DNA from: Pseudomonadota bacterium
Lineage (GTDB): Bacteria; Pseudomonadota; Gammaproteobacteria; Steroidobacterales; Steroidobacteraceae
Assembly (NCBI GenBank): GCA_021785405.1
Contig: JAJYFF010000010.1
Coordinates: 1 to 53,255, forward strand
DNA: 53,255 nt
Direction of reading: 5' to 3'
Shown here: positions 39,760 to 49,400 of the stretch, piece after piece
Numbering within the stretch: the stretch's first letter is position 1
Layout: each line of letters opens with the position of its first letter
Notes under the pieces: model-generated
The model's database searches: none
What the model was told of the DNA's origin: nothing
Seen by the model: the letters and a program-made list of their open reading frames with translations, nothing else
Made by a program: the position numbers and the translations under genes

Positions 39760-40824
39760 TCAGCTGCGCTGGCCCCGCGCCGCCTCGGTGTCCGACAGCC
39801 CGCCCTTGAGCACGTACGCGTCGAAGCCGCGCTCGCACAGGATGTAGGCGGCCGCGGAGCTGCGCCGCCCGGTGTCGCAGCACACGACGTACTGGACGTT
39901 CTTGTCGAGCGTGTTGAGCTTCAGGCGGATGAAGTACAGCGGGATGTTGGTCGCATCCTCGATCCGGAAATTCTGGAACTCGCTCGGCAGCCGCACGTCG
40001 AGCCACCGGCCGCCGCGCGCGACGATCTCCCGAGCCTGGTCGTAGTCGACCCACTGCAGCAGCGGTTCGTTCAGCAGCGTCTGGAAGTCCTGCTTGCCGA
40101 GCCGCATCAGCGTGCCGTCGGTGACCATCGTGACCGTCGCGTTGCGTTTGGCCTCGGCGATCAACGCTTCCTCGCCGAAGCTGTCGCCGGGGCCGAGCTC
40201 GGCGAGCTTGATGCCTTCGCGGTTCAGCGGCGTCTCACGCGTGACCACGCACTTCCCGCCGATCACGACGTAGAAGTAGTCGCCCTCGGTTCCTTGCTTG
40301 ATCACGAGGTCGCCGGCGCGGTACTGGATCCTCTGCATCCGCATGAAGATCGCCTGGATGTTCGCCGGCGGAATGCGGTGGAACGCCTTGGTCTGCAACA
40401 GCGTCGTCATCCAGTCGCCTTCGCCGCTCGGATGATCGCCGCTGAGCTCGGACACTTCGTACTGCCCGGTCTGGTCCCAGGTGAGCAGCACGTCGAGCAG
40501 ATCGCTGTCGATCGCGATGTACTCGAGGTCGGTCAGCGCCTTCGCGGTGAATTTTCGCGGCAGGATCGGCGCGAGCGCGGTGCGCGCCTCGGGCGTACGC
40601 GCGGCGACGACGCCGACCGGACGGTTGTTCGCGAGATACTCGACCTTGCCGGACACGAGATAGAAGGTGCGTTTTTCGGCGTCGCCCTCCCGGAACAGGG
40701 TGCGGCCGGCGTCCAGCGTACGGATCTGGGTCTTGCGCGCGAGCGCGTGCAGATTCTCCGCCTTGAGCCCGTCGAGCGGCGAAAAGCCCCTCAGGAGGGC
40801 GATATCGGTGGGTCGGTCATCCAT
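39760..40824 (-). CDS. Cyclic nucleotide-binding domain and rhodanese fusion protein
   Basis: A 354-residue cytosolic protein. Two cNMP-binding beta-barrels are visible, at about residues 8-115 (first, degenerate) and 133-250 (second). The second holds a canonical phosphate-binding cassette, GDSFGEEALIAEAKRNATV. A rhodanese domain follows from about 258, with WLDVRLPSEFQNFRI and a loop CDTGRRS that puts the catalytic cysteine at C316. There is no DNA-binding domain, so it is not a CRP-type regulator. It probably couples a nucleotide signal to sulfur or thiol chemistry; the substrate is unknown. TAGCAT (40880-40875 on the minus strand) may be its -10 box. Confidence 0.88.
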   Translation of the reverse strand: MDDRPTDIALLRGFSPLDGLKAENLHALARKTQIRTLDAGRTLFREGDAEKRTFYLVSGKVEYLANNRPVGVVAARTPEARTALAPILPRKFTAKALTDLEYIAIDSDLLDVLLTWDQTGQYEVSELSGDHPSGEGDWMTTLLQTKAFHRIPPANIQAIFMRMQRIQYRAGDLVIKQGTEGDYFYVVIGGKCVVTRETPLNREGIKLAELGPGDSFGEEALIAEAKRNATVTMVTDGTLMRLGKQDFQTLLNEPLLQWVDYDQAREIVARGGRWLDVRLPSEFQNFRIEDATNIPLYFIRLKLNTLDKNVQYVVCCDTGRRSSAAAYILCERGFDAYVLKGGLSDTEAARGQRS

Positions 40825-40911
40825 CCAGGCTCAGTGACGGGATCGTCGGCTCAACTCGATGATTTTCTGCGCAAATGCTACCACAGGCGGCGGGGCGACC
40901 TAGGCACTCCG

Positions 40912-42939
40912 TCACAAGCTCAGCGTGTTCCAGCCGGGATCCGGGCGGAAGCGTTCGCCGTACTTCGCGGCGAGTTGTTCGAGGCGCTGCCTCACCGCCG
41001 CGAGGCCGCGCTCGCGCGCGGTCTGAATCGGACCCCCGCGGAACGGCGCGAATCCGGTGCCGAAGATCGCGCCCGCGTCCAGCAGGTCCGCGTCGGCGAC
41101 GACCCCCTCGCGCAGCGCCGCGACCGCCTCGTTCAGCATCGACAGCATCAAGCGGTCCTCGAGATCCTCGGGGATCTCGGGCGGGGCGCTCGCGAGCTTC
41201 AGCGGCTTGCCGTCGCGCCAGGTGTAGAAGCCCTGGCCGCTCTTGCGACCGAACTTCTTCTCCTCGACCATGCGCACCAGCACCTCGGGCACCCGCCGGC
41301 CGAACGCGGCGGCGAGCACGCGGCCGACGTTGAGCGCGACGTCGAGACCGATCACGTCCGCGAGTTCGATCGGGCCCATCGGCATCCCGAAGCGCTTGCC
41401 GACTTCGTCGATCGTCGTGCCGGGCACGCCTTCCTCGTACGCGAAGATCGCCTCGTTCACGTACGGCAGCAGGATCCGGTTCACGACGAAGCCGGGCGCG
41501 CTCTTGCAGGGCAAGGGCAGCTTGTCGAGGCGGCGGGTGAACGCGAGCGCGTTCTGCACGGCATCCGGGCGGGTCCGTGCGCCCTGCACGACCTCGACGA
41601 GCTGCATCTGCGTCACGGGATTGAAGAAGTGGATGCCGACGAGCCGCGACGGGTCCGCGAGCCGGGCGCAGAGCTCTTCCAGCACGATGCTCGACGTGTT
41701 CGTCGCGAACACCGCGTCCGGCTTCAGCTGCGGCTCGATCGTCGCGTACAGCGCGCGCTTCGCGTCGAGGTCCTCGTAGATCGCCTCGACGACGACGTCG
41801 GCGTCCGCGACGCCCGCGCCCGCGACGTCGCCGCGCAGCCGGCGCAAGGCCGCCGCGACCGCGTCAGGATCCTTGAGACGCTTCTCGAGGAATTTCCGCG
41901 CGCGCCCGAGCGCGCCGTCGACGAGCGCGTCGCTGCGATCCTGCAGGGTCACGTCGAGGCCGCGGAACGCCGCCCAGGTCGCGATGTCGCCGCCCATCAC
42001 GCCGGCCCCGACGACGTGCACGCGCTTGAACTCGCGGGCCGCCTTGCCGCCGAGGCTCTTCAGCCGATCCTGCAGCAGGAACACGCGGACGAGGTTGCGC
42101 GAGGAGGGCGAGCACATCAGTTCGCCGAGCGATTGCGCTTCGGCGAGGTAGCCGTTGCGCGGCGACGCACCGTGGCGCCGCCACAGGTCGATGATCGCGA
42201 ACGGCGCCGGGTACTGGTCCGGGCGCACGCGCCGGGACACCTCGGCGCGCAGGCGACCCGCGACCACCGGACGCAGCGGCGCGAGCGCGAGCAGCTTGTC
42301 CGCGATCGGCGCCGTGCGCGGCGCCGGCCGCTCGGCGATCAACCGCTTCGCCGCGTCGATCAGTTCGGCACCGGGCACGAGCCGATCCAGCAGCCCGAGC
42401 GCCGCGGCGCGCGCGCCGTCGACCGGCTTGCCCTGCAGCATGAGCGCCATCGCCGCGCGTACGCCGATCAGGCGCACCGAGCGCACCGTGCCGCCGAACC
42501 CCGGGTGGATCCCGAGCTGCACCTCCGGAAAGCCGAGCGAGAGCTTGCTGTCGGCGGCGCCGACGCGATACCGGCACGCGAGCGCGATCTCGAGTCCTCC
42601 GCCGAGCGCGAAGCCGTGGATCGCCGCGACCGTCGGGAATGGCAGGTCCTCGATCCGCTGGAACGCGAGCTGCCCGGCACGCACGAGCTCGAGGCCTTCC
42701 GCGGGCGTTCGGACCGCGGTGAACTCCTTGATGTTCGCGCCGGCGACGAAGCCGCCCTTCTTCGCCGAGCGCAGGATCAGCCCCGCGGGCCGCCTCGCGG
42801 CGAGATCGTCGAGCCGGGCGCCGAGATCGGCGATCGCGGCCCGCGACAGCACGTTCGTGGACGCGCCGGGCGCGTCGAAGATCAGGTGGACGACGCGATC
42901 CGGATCCTCTTCCAGTTTCCAGTGGACGTCGGCGGTCAT
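40912..42939 (-). CDS. Fatty acid oxidation enzyme (enoyl-CoA hydratase / 3-hydroxyacyl-CoA dehydrogenase)
   Basis: A 675-residue two-domain FadB/FadJ-type alpha subunit of the beta-oxidation complex. The crotonase domain, about residues 1-190, keeps both catalytic glutamates, E117 (GGGLEIALACRYR) and E139 (GFPEVQLGIHPGFGGT). The dehydrogenase domain starts near 300 with VHVVGAGVMGGDIATWAA and has the histidine of IHFFNPVTQMQLVEVV, then PGFVVNRILLPYVNEA. The length and lack of extra motifs fit FadJ slightly better than FadB. GAGGAG before the ATG at 42939 fixes the start. No thiolase gene is adjacent, which is unusual for fadBA. Confidence 0.93.
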   Translation of the reverse strand: MTADVHWKLEEDPDRVVHLIFDAPGASTNVLSRAAIADLGARLDDLAARRPAGLILRSAKKGGFVAGANIKEFTAVRTPAEGLELVRAGQLAFQRIEDLPFPTVAAIHGFALGGGLEIALACRYRVGAADSKLSLGFPEVQLGIHPGFGGTVRSVRLIGVRAAMALMLQGKPVDGARAAALGLLDRLVPGAELIDAAKRLIAERPAPRTAPIADKLLALAPLRPVVAGRLRAEVSRRVRPDQYPAPFAIIDLWRRHGASPRNGYLAEAQSLGELMCSPSSRNLVRVFLLQDRLKSLGGKAAREFKRVHVVGAGVMGGDIATWAAFRGLDVTLQDRSDALVDGALGRARKFLEKRLKDPDAVAAALRRLRGDVAGAGVADADVVVEAIYEDLDAKRALYATIEPQLKPDAVFATNTSSIVLEELCARLADPSRLVGIHFFNPVTQMQLVEVVQGARTRPDAVQNALAFTRRLDKLPLPCKSAPGFVVNRILLPYVNEAIFAYEEGVPGTTIDEVGKRFGMPMGPIELADVIGLDVALNVGRVLAAAFGRRVPEVLVRMVEEKKFGRKSGQGFYTWRDGKPLKLASAPPEIPEDLEDRLMLSMLNEAVAALREGVVADADLLDAGAIFGTGFAPFRGGPIQTARERGLAAVRQRLEQLAAKYGERFRPDPGWNTLSL

Positions 42940-42970
42940 CGGCGTGCTCCTCGTGGACTGTCGCGCGCGC

Positions 42971-43735
42971 TCAGGCGGCCTGCCGCGCGCTGGCATGGAC
43001 CGTGAAGTCGCAGACCAGCGGCAGATGGTCCGACAGCCGCACGTCGGGAATCTCGAACCGGTCGATCGCGATGCGCTCGCTGTGCAGGATGAAATCGAGC
43101 TCCTTGCGCGGACTGCGGCTCGGGTAGGACGGCAAACCCCGCGCGTTCGCATTGCTGAGCCGCGCGGCCTCGGTGAACAGGTAGATCTCGTGATCGCCCC
43201 AGTAGGTGTTGAAATCGCCCGCGACGATCACGGGTTTGCGCGACTTGCGGATCAGGTCGTACAGGTGGCGCAGCTGGTACTGGCGGTGGCGGAACTTCAG
43301 GCTGAGGTGCACGAGGAAGATCGAGACGTCGTCGAGCTCGAGCTCGATGATCAGGCGCTTGATCCCGGTGTCGAAGTAGTGGAAGCGCTCGCCGTGCACC
43401 CGCGGCGCCGCGAGGAACGCGTTCGACTGCTTGCGCACGATCGGCATCAGCTGGTTCACCGAGGAGATCCCGTATTTGCATTCGTACGTCGAGTAGTGGC
43501 CGAGCGAATGCGCGATGAATTCGGCCTGGTTCACCATGCCGGTGCGGATCGAGCCGGTGTCGACCTCGATCAGTCCCACGACGTCCGGGTCCTGGTCCTT
43601 GATGAATCGGGTGATGTCGGTGAGGACCTGGGGGTTCGACCGCAGGTAGCCGGCGCCCGGCACCGGCAAATGGAAGGCCGGTCCGACGCCGGTCGCGTAA
43701 CGGATGTTGTAAACCAGCAGTCGCACGCGCAACAT
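42971..43735 (-). CDS. Endonuclease/exonuclease/phosphatase (EEP) family protein
   Basis: A 254-residue metal-dependent phosphohydrolase of the DNase I/sphingomyelinase fold. Visible motifs are LLVYNIRYATG, the metal glutamate in VVGLIEVD, IFLVHLSLKFRHRQYQL, VIVAGDFNTYWGDHE, DFILHSERI and the terminal LSDHLPLVCDF, so the active site looks complete. The substrate could be nucleic acid, a phosphoinositide-like lipid or a phosphodiester; sequence alone does not decide. I start it at the ATG at 43735 because the domain begins at once; the frame is open further, overlapping the divergent gene. It is 31 bases upstream of the FadJ-like gene on the same strand. Confidence 0.85.
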   Translation of the reverse strand: MLRVRLLVYNIRYATGVGPAFHLPVPGAGYLRSNPQVLTDITRFIKDQDPDVVGLIEVDTGSIRTGMVNQAEFIAHSLGHYSTYECKYGISSVNQLMPIVRKQSNAFLAAPRVHGERFHYFDTGIKRLIIELELDDVSIFLVHLSLKFRHRQYQLRHLYDLIRKSRKPVIVAGDFNTYWGDHEIYLFTEAARLSNANARGLPSYPSRSPRKELDFILHSERIAIDRFEIPDVRLSDHLPLVCDFTVHASARQAA

Positions 43736-43814
43736 TGTATCGGCGCGGGCCGCTTCGCGCATGACGATCGACCGGCCCGCAGCAGGCAAGACCGAGGCGA
43801 GTCGCAACGAAATC

Positions 43815-44270
43815 ATGTCCACTCCCGAGAACCCGATCCGCATCTTCGTCACGCACGCGTGGGCCGAGAGCGACGAGTACCTGCGAGTCTTCGAGTACCT
43901 CGAGGCGCCGGGTACGTTCTACTACGTGAATACCAGCCAGCCGCACTCGCGGCGGCCGACCGACCGGGAAACGGAACGCGAGGAGCTGCGCCGCCAGATC
44001 GCGCCCTGCGAAGCCGTGATCGCGCTTTGTTCCGTATACCGCAGCGCGCCGGATCTTCTGACGTTCCAACTGCACTTCGCGAAATCGGCGGACCGCCCGG
44101 TGATCGCGCTGGAGAACTTCGGCGCGACCGAGCCGATTCCGCAGGCGATCCGCGATCTCGCCGACGAAGTCGTTCCGTGGAACGAGCGCGAGCTGATCGA
44201 CGCGCTACGGCGCCAGGCGCGCCATCAGGAGACGACGCGCTGGGACACGATCGAGTTCAAGCTCGACTGA
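43815..44270 (+). CDS. Small TIR-like (MTH538/DUF1863-type) domain protein
   Basis: A 151-residue single-domain protein. IRIFVTHAWAESDEYLRVFEYL, the PCEAVIALCSVYRSAPDLL helix region, RPVIALENFG and EIVP-like DEVVPWNERELIDALRR match the TIR-like MTH538 fold, the one found in ThsB proteins of the Thoeris defence system. At the position where related domains have the catalytic glutamate (around FQLHFAK), I read glutamine, so NAD cleavage is doubtful. No ThsA-like effector is nearby. The ATG at 43815 (MSTPENP) fits the domain start; an earlier in-frame ATG would overlap the region of the divergent EEP gene. Function is unknown: signalling, defence and housekeeping are all possible. Confidence 0.75.
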   Translation: MSTPENPIRIFVTHAWAESDEYLRVFEYLEAPGTFYYVNTSQPHSRRPTDRETEREELRRQIAPCEAVIALCSVYRSAPDLLTFQLHFAKSADRPVIALENFGATEPIPQAIRDLADEVVPWNERELIDALRRQARHQETTRWDTIEFKLD

Positions 44271-44276
44271 GGCCCT

Positions 44277-44687
44277 TCAGGCCTTCGCGAGCCACTGCGG
44301 GATCGCCACCTCACCGGCGTCCTCGTCGCCCGGGCGCTCCTCGCTGGTGCGGCGCGCCTTCAGCGGCACCGCCGTCGGCCGCAGCACGGCGGCGTTCGCC
44401 CGGGACATCGAGCCGAAGATCTCGACGATCAACGCGGCGCATTCGTCGGCATCTTGATTGGACATCTTGCGCACCGACGCCGCGACCGCGTCTTCGCCGC
44501 GCAATGGCGGCACGCCGCTCAACGAACGTTGCATTCGACTGAAAGACTCGCGCGCCTCGCCGGGCAACTGCTCCGGCTGGACATCGGACAAATGACGCCG
44601 GTACGCGCTGATCAAGCGTTGTTTGATCGGAGCGGAACGAACCAGCTCGAGAGTCGCGTGATGGAAGCGTTCCCAAGCGTTGACCAT
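44277..44687 (-). CDS. Uncharacterised 136-residue helical protein
   Basis: I do not recognise a characterised family. The protein is predicted soluble and mainly alpha-helical over residues 1-100 (WERFHHATLELVRSAPIKQRL, AAYRRHL-like SAYRRHLSDVQPEQLPGEA), then a charged, probably flexible tail ending in IPQWLAKA. There are no membrane segments, cysteine clusters or catalytic motifs. AAGGGG eight bases before the ATG supports the start. It is convergent with the TIR-like gene, six bases apart. A hairpin and a good promoter upstream (44705-44810) suggest a real, regulated gene. I have an impression that similar proteins occur in other Xanthomonadales-like genomes, which needs a search. Confidence 0.7.
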   Translation of the reverse strand: MVNAWERFHHATLELVRSAPIKQRLISAYRRHLSDVQPEQLPGEARESFSRMQRSLSGVPPLRGEDAVAASVRKMSNQDADECAALIVEIFGSMSRANAAVLRPTAVPLKARRTSEERPGDEDAGEVAIPQWLAKA

Positions 44688-44704
44688 GCAATGACCCCTT
44701 GACG

Positions 44705-44733
44705 CGAAACCACCGGATCTTCAAGTGGTTTCG
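44705..44733 (-). other. Hairpin in the leader of the uncharacterised gene
   Basis: CGAAACCAC (44705-44713) and its perfect complement GTGGTTTCG (44725-44733) can form a 9 bp stem with an 11-base loop. In the minus-strand mRNA the stem ends four or five bases before the AAGGGG ribosome site, so it could influence translation initiation or bind a regulator as DNA. Confidence 0.5.
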
Positions 44734-44782
44734 AGGATGAATTCGGTCGGCGAGCCGAGGTAAATCAACGTGCTAGGATCGA

Positions 44783-44810
44783 AATATACAAGACCTTCCA
44801 GAGAACGCAA
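44783..44810 (-). promoter_or_regulatory. Candidate promoter of the uncharacterised gene
   Basis: On the minus strand TTGCGT (44810-44805) and TATATT (44788-44783) are separated by 16 bases. Transcription would start near 44776 and give a leader of about 90 bases containing the 44705-44733 hairpin. The remaining bases to 44933 are AT-rich near the end of the efflux operon and show no other gene. Confidence 0.5.
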
Positions 44811-44933
44811 TCGGGAATTTCCAACAGGGTGCGCGTTCGAGCCGGCCGGTTCGCGAGCGCGCGGCGGCGGGCGGGGGGCGCCTCGGACGTGCAAATGACT
44901 TAAAGAAACTCACATAACATAATGTTTTAACAA

Positions 44934-46487
44934 TTAATGCGCGGCCCCCGCGGCCTCGGGCGACACCTGCGCCCTCGGCCGTTCGGCGAGCCACACGAGG
45001 CCGATCATCGCGAAGAAGGCGACCGCGGACAGCCAGAACACATCGATCGCCGCGAGGGTCTGGGCCTGCACGTCGACCTGATGGTTCACGAACGCCGCGA
45101 TCTGCGGCGCCGACAGCCCGAGGGCGTGCAGGGTTGCGGCGTACGCGCGGGTCGCGGGCTGCGCCCGCGTCAGCGACTCGACCAGGCGCGCATGATGGAA
45201 CTTCGCGCGATCGTCCCACAGCGTGATCGCGAGCGAAGTGCCGAAGCTGCCGGCGGTGATGCGCGCAAAGTTCGCGAGCCCCGAGGCGTCGGGGATCTTC
45301 GCGGGCGGCAGCCCCGCGAGGATCAGGTTCACGAGCGGCACGAAGAAGAACGCCATCGCCGCCCCTTGGACGATGATCGGCACGACCAGCACGGCGTAGC
45401 TCGCGTCGGTGTCGTACCGTGTGCGCAGGTACAGGGAGACGCCGAACACCGCGAACGCGACGGTCGCGAGGATCCGGGAGTCGGTCCGGCCGATCCGCCG
45501 GCCGACGTACGGCGACAGCAGCAGCGCGAGCACGCCGACCGGCGCGGTCAACAGGCCCGCCCAGGTCGCCGTGTAGCCCATCGTTACCTGCAGCCACAGC
45601 GGCAGCAGCACGACGTTGCCGAAGAACACGCCGTAGCCGAGCGCGAACGCGAGCGTGCCGCTCCAGAAGTTGCGACGCGCGAACAGACGCAGGTCGACGA
45701 TCGGGTGCGGGTTGTCGACGAGTTCCCACACCAGGAACACGCAGAACCCGAACGCCGCGGCGCACGCGAGCGCGACGATCGTGGGCGATGCGAACCAATC
45801 GAGTTCCTCGCCCTTGTCGAGCAGGATCTGCAGTGATCCCACCCACAGGATCAGCAGACCGAGGCCGATCGCATCGACCGGCCGCTTCGTGCGCGGCGTC
45901 TCCCGGGTCCGGTACACGCTCCAGGTCACCGCGGCCGCGAACGCGCCGACGGGGAGGTTGATGTAGAAGATCCATGGCCAGGAGATGTTGTCGGTGATCC
46001 AGCCGCCGAGCATCGGCCCCATCACCGGCGCGACCAGGGTCGTCATCGCCCACACGGCGAGCGCGGTGCCCGCGCGCGACTTCGGGAACGTCGACAGCAG
46101 CAGCGACTGGGACAGCGGGATCATCGGTCCCGCGGCCGCGCCTTGCAGCACCCGGAACAGCACCAGCATCCGCAGCGAGGTCGCGAGGCCGCAGAGCAGC
46201 GAGAACAGCGTGAACGCCAGGATCGACGCGACGAACAGCCGCACCGCGCCGAAGCGCTGCGTGAGCCAACCGGTCAGCGGCACCGACACCGCGTTCGCGA
46301 CCGCGAACGAGGTGATCACCCAGGTGAGTTCCGAGGCACCCGCGCCGAGGTCCCCGCCGATCGCCGACAGCGACACGTTCGCGATCGACGTGTCGAGCAC
46401 GTTCATGAACGTCGCGAGCGCGAGCGCGAACGCGCCGATGACCCGCGTCGAACCCGCGAGCGGCCCCGGATCCTCGGCCGAACTCAT
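44934..46487 (-). CDS. DHA2 family (EmrB/QacA-type) MFS drug transporter
   Basis: A 517-residue inner-membrane proton antiporter with about 14 membrane segments. The N-terminal motif FMNVLDTSIANVSLSAIGGD, ELTWVITSFAVANAVSVPLTGWLTQRFG and LLSTFPKSRAGTALAVW are typical of EmrB-like exporters. The partner usually is an EmrA-type fusion protein, but none lies on this strand. It begins seven bases after the RND pump, making it the last gene of an outer membrane factor, fusion protein, RND, MFS operon. It may borrow the operon's fusion protein or partners encoded by the divergent operon. No terminator is visible after the stop codon. Confidence 0.94.
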   Translation of the reverse strand: MSSAEDPGPLAGSTRVIGAFALALATFMNVLDTSIANVSLSAIGGDLGAGASELTWVITSFAVANAVSVPLTGWLTQRFGAVRLFVASILAFTLFSLLCGLATSLRMLVLFRVLQGAAAGPMIPLSQSLLLSTFPKSRAGTALAVWAMTTLVAPVMGPMLGGWITDNISWPWIFYINLPVGAFAAAVTWSVYRTRETPRTKRPVDAIGLGLLILWVGSLQILLDKGEELDWFASPTIVALACAAAFGFCVFLVWELVDNPHPIVDLRLFARRNFWSGTLAFALGYGVFFGNVVLLPLWLQVTMGYTATWAGLLTAPVGVLALLLSPYVGRRIGRTDSRILATVAFAVFGVSLYLRTRYDTDASYAVLVVPIIVQGAAMAFFFVPLVNLILAGLPPAKIPDASGLANFARITAGSFGTSLAITLWDDRAKFHHARLVESLTRAQPATRAYAATLHALGLSAPQIAAFVNHQVDVQAQTLAAIDVFWLSAVAFFAMIGLVWLAERPRAQVSPEAAGAAH

Positions 46488-46494
46488 CGCCGCA

Positions 46495-49400
46495 TCAGGA
46501 TCCGGCGCGCGCCGGCGCGGCCTCGGCGAGTTCGAAGCGGTTGGCGCCGATCAGCAGGTAGACGCCCGGCACCACGAACAAGGTGAACAGCGTGCCGATC
46601 GCGAGACCGGTCGAGATCACGAGGCCGATCGCGAACCGGGACGCCGCGCCGGCGCCGCCGGCGAACACCAGCGGCAGCACGCCGAGCACCATCGCCGCGG
46701 TCGTCATCAGGATCGGCCGCAAGCGGGTGCAGGCGGCGATGACCACCGCCTCGTACTTCGAGCGGCCCTGTTCCTGCTCCTTGTTCGCGACCTCGACGAT
46801 CAAGATCCCGTGCTTGCTGATCAATCCCATCAGCGTGACGAGACCCACCTCGGTGTAGATGTTCAGCGAGGCCCCGCCGACGCCGAGCGCGATGAACAGC
46901 AGCGCGCCGGCGATCGACATCGGCACCGAGATCATGATCACCAGCGGGTCGCGGAAGCTCTCGAACAGCGCCGCGAGCGCGAGGAACACGATGATGATCG
47001 CGAACCCGAAGGTCGTCAGCATCCCGCTCGACTCCTGCACGTACTGGCGCGCCTGGCCCGCGTAGTCGATCGAGTAGCCCTGCGGCAGTTCGCGCTGGGC
47101 GAGACCGCGCAGGTACTGCAGCGCCTCGCCGAGCGAGACGCCGGGCGCCATCACCCCGGAGATCGTCGCGGCGGTCTGTTGCTGGAAGTGGTTCAGCGTC
47201 TCCGGGACGGTTTCGGTGCGGATCGTCGCGATCGTCGACAAGGGCACCGAGACGCCGCCGATCGTCGCGATCGGGTAATCCAGCAGTTGCTGGACGTTGA
47301 GCCGCGAGATGCGCTGCACCTGCGGGATCACCTTGTACGAGCGCGTATCCATGCTGAAGTAGTTCACGTAACCGCCGCCGAGCAGGCTGCTCATCGCCGC
47401 GCCGATCTGGTTCATCGTGAGCCCGAGCTGCGCCGCCTTGTCACGGTCGATCACGATCACCGACTGCGGCAGATCGTATTTCAGGTCGGTGTCGATGAAC
47501 GCGAACTTGCCGCTCTTGCGCGCGGCGGCGAGGAATTTCTGGGAAACCGCGTTCAGGCGCAGCGGCGGGTCGGTCGTCTTGATCACGAACTGCAACGGCA
47601 GGCCGAACGCGCCCGGCAGCGACGGCGGTTGGAACGCGACGATGCGCTGACCGGCGATCGCGTGGTTCATCGCTTGCTGCAGCTGCTGCTGCAGCTGGGT
47701 CGCGTTGCGCTTGCGGTCGCCCCAGGGGCGCAAGTTCAAGCCGGTGATCGACACGCCCGGCGCGTCGATGTGGAACACGTGCGCCGGGTGCGCGAGACGG
47801 GTCGCGACGCGGTAGATCTCGTTGAAGTAGTCGACCTTGGTGTGCAGCGTGGCGTCGGGCGCGGAGGTCGCCTGCATCAGCACGAAGCCCTGGTCCTCCT
47901 GCGGCGCGAGCTCGGACTTCGAGTGCGTCGCGAGGAAGTAGATGCTCGCGAGCACGACGACGATCGTCACCGCGGTCACCGGGGTGTATGCGAGGCTGCG
48001 CTCGAGCTTGCGCTGGTACCAGCCGCGCAACCGGTCGAAGCGGGCGTCGATCGCCCGGACCAGGCGATCCTCCCAATGCGTGCCTTCGCCCTCGTGCGCC
48101 CGCAACATGCGCGAGCACATCATCGGCGAGAGCGTCAACGCGATCACCGCGGACACGGTGACCGTGCCGGCGAGGGTGAACGCGAATTCGACGAACAGCG
48201 CCCCGGTCAAGCCTCCCTGGAAGCCGATCGGCACGAACACCGCGAGCAGCACGACGGTCATCGCGATGATCGGCGCGCCGAGCTCGCGCGCCGCGATGAG
48301 CGCGGCGGAGACCGGCGGTTTGCCTTCCGCGAGGTGGCGGTTCACGTTCTCGACGACGATGATCGCGTCGTCGACCACGAGACCGATCGCGAGCACGAGC
48401 GCGAGCAAGGTCAGCAGGTTGATCGAGAAGTGCAGCGCGAGCATGATCATGAACGTCCCGATGATCGACAGCGGGATCGCGACGATCGGGATGATCACGG
48501 AACGCGGCGAGCCGAGGAACGCGAAGATCACGAGGATCACGATCGCGACGGCCTCGATCAGCGTGCTGGCGACCTCGTGGATCGACGCGTTCACGAACGA
48601 GGTCGAGTCGTAGACGATCGCGGCCTTGAGCCCCTCGGGGAGCTGCGCGCGGATCTGCGGGAAGACGCGCTTCACGCCGCCGATCACCGACAGCAAGTTC
48701 GCGCTCGGCGCGATCTGCACCCCGATGAACACGCCGCCGACGCCGTCGAACGCGACGCGCTCGTCGTAGTTGTCGGCGCCGAGGGTGACGGTCGCGACGT
48801 CGCGCAAGCGGACGATCGCGCCGCCGGTCTGCTTCACGACCAGGTTGCGGAACTCCTGCAGGCTGTGCAGGTTCGTCGTGGAGGTCAGCGTGACCTGGAC
48901 CCACTCGCCCTTGGTGGTGCCGACCGCGGAGATGTAGTCGTTATCCGCGAGCGCCTTCTGCACGTCGCTCGCGGTGAGACCGTACGCGGCGAGCTTCTTC
49001 GGGTCGAGCCACGCGCGCAGCGAGAAATACTGAGCGCCGCGGATCTCGGCGGTCTGGACGCCGGGCACCGCCTGGATCTGCGGGACGACGACGCGCTGCA
49101 CGTAGTCGGTGATCTGGTTGCGGTCGAGGCGCTTGCTCGAGAAGCCGATGTACATCGCATCGATCGTCTGGCCGACGGATACCGTGATCGACGGCAGCTG
49201 CGAGCCGGTCGGCAGCTGGTTCAACACGGAGTTGACCTTGATGTTGATCTCGGCCGCGGCCTTCGACGTGTCGTAGTTCTGGCGCAGTACCGCGGTGATC
49301 GTGCTCACGCCGCTCTGGCTGCTCGACGTCAGGTAGTCGATGCCGTCGGCCTGCGCGATCGCGGCCTCCAGCGGCGTCGTGATGAATCCGGCGATCGAGT

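Noticed and set aside
43734-43739. TACAAT on the minus strand as -10 box for the EEP gene
   Set aside because: It overlaps the chosen start codon, so a transcript from it would begin inside the gene; the true promoter must be upstream or the start codon later.
43815-44270. A Thoeris defence system
   Set aside because: The TIR-like fold is there, but no ThsA-like SIR2 or other effector gene lies within several kilobases, and the likely catalytic glutamate is replaced.
44911-44925. Short inverted repeat AACAT-A-ATGTT after the MFS gene
   Set aside because: Only five bases per arm in AT-rich DNA and no U-run in the right place, so neither a terminator nor an operator can be supported.
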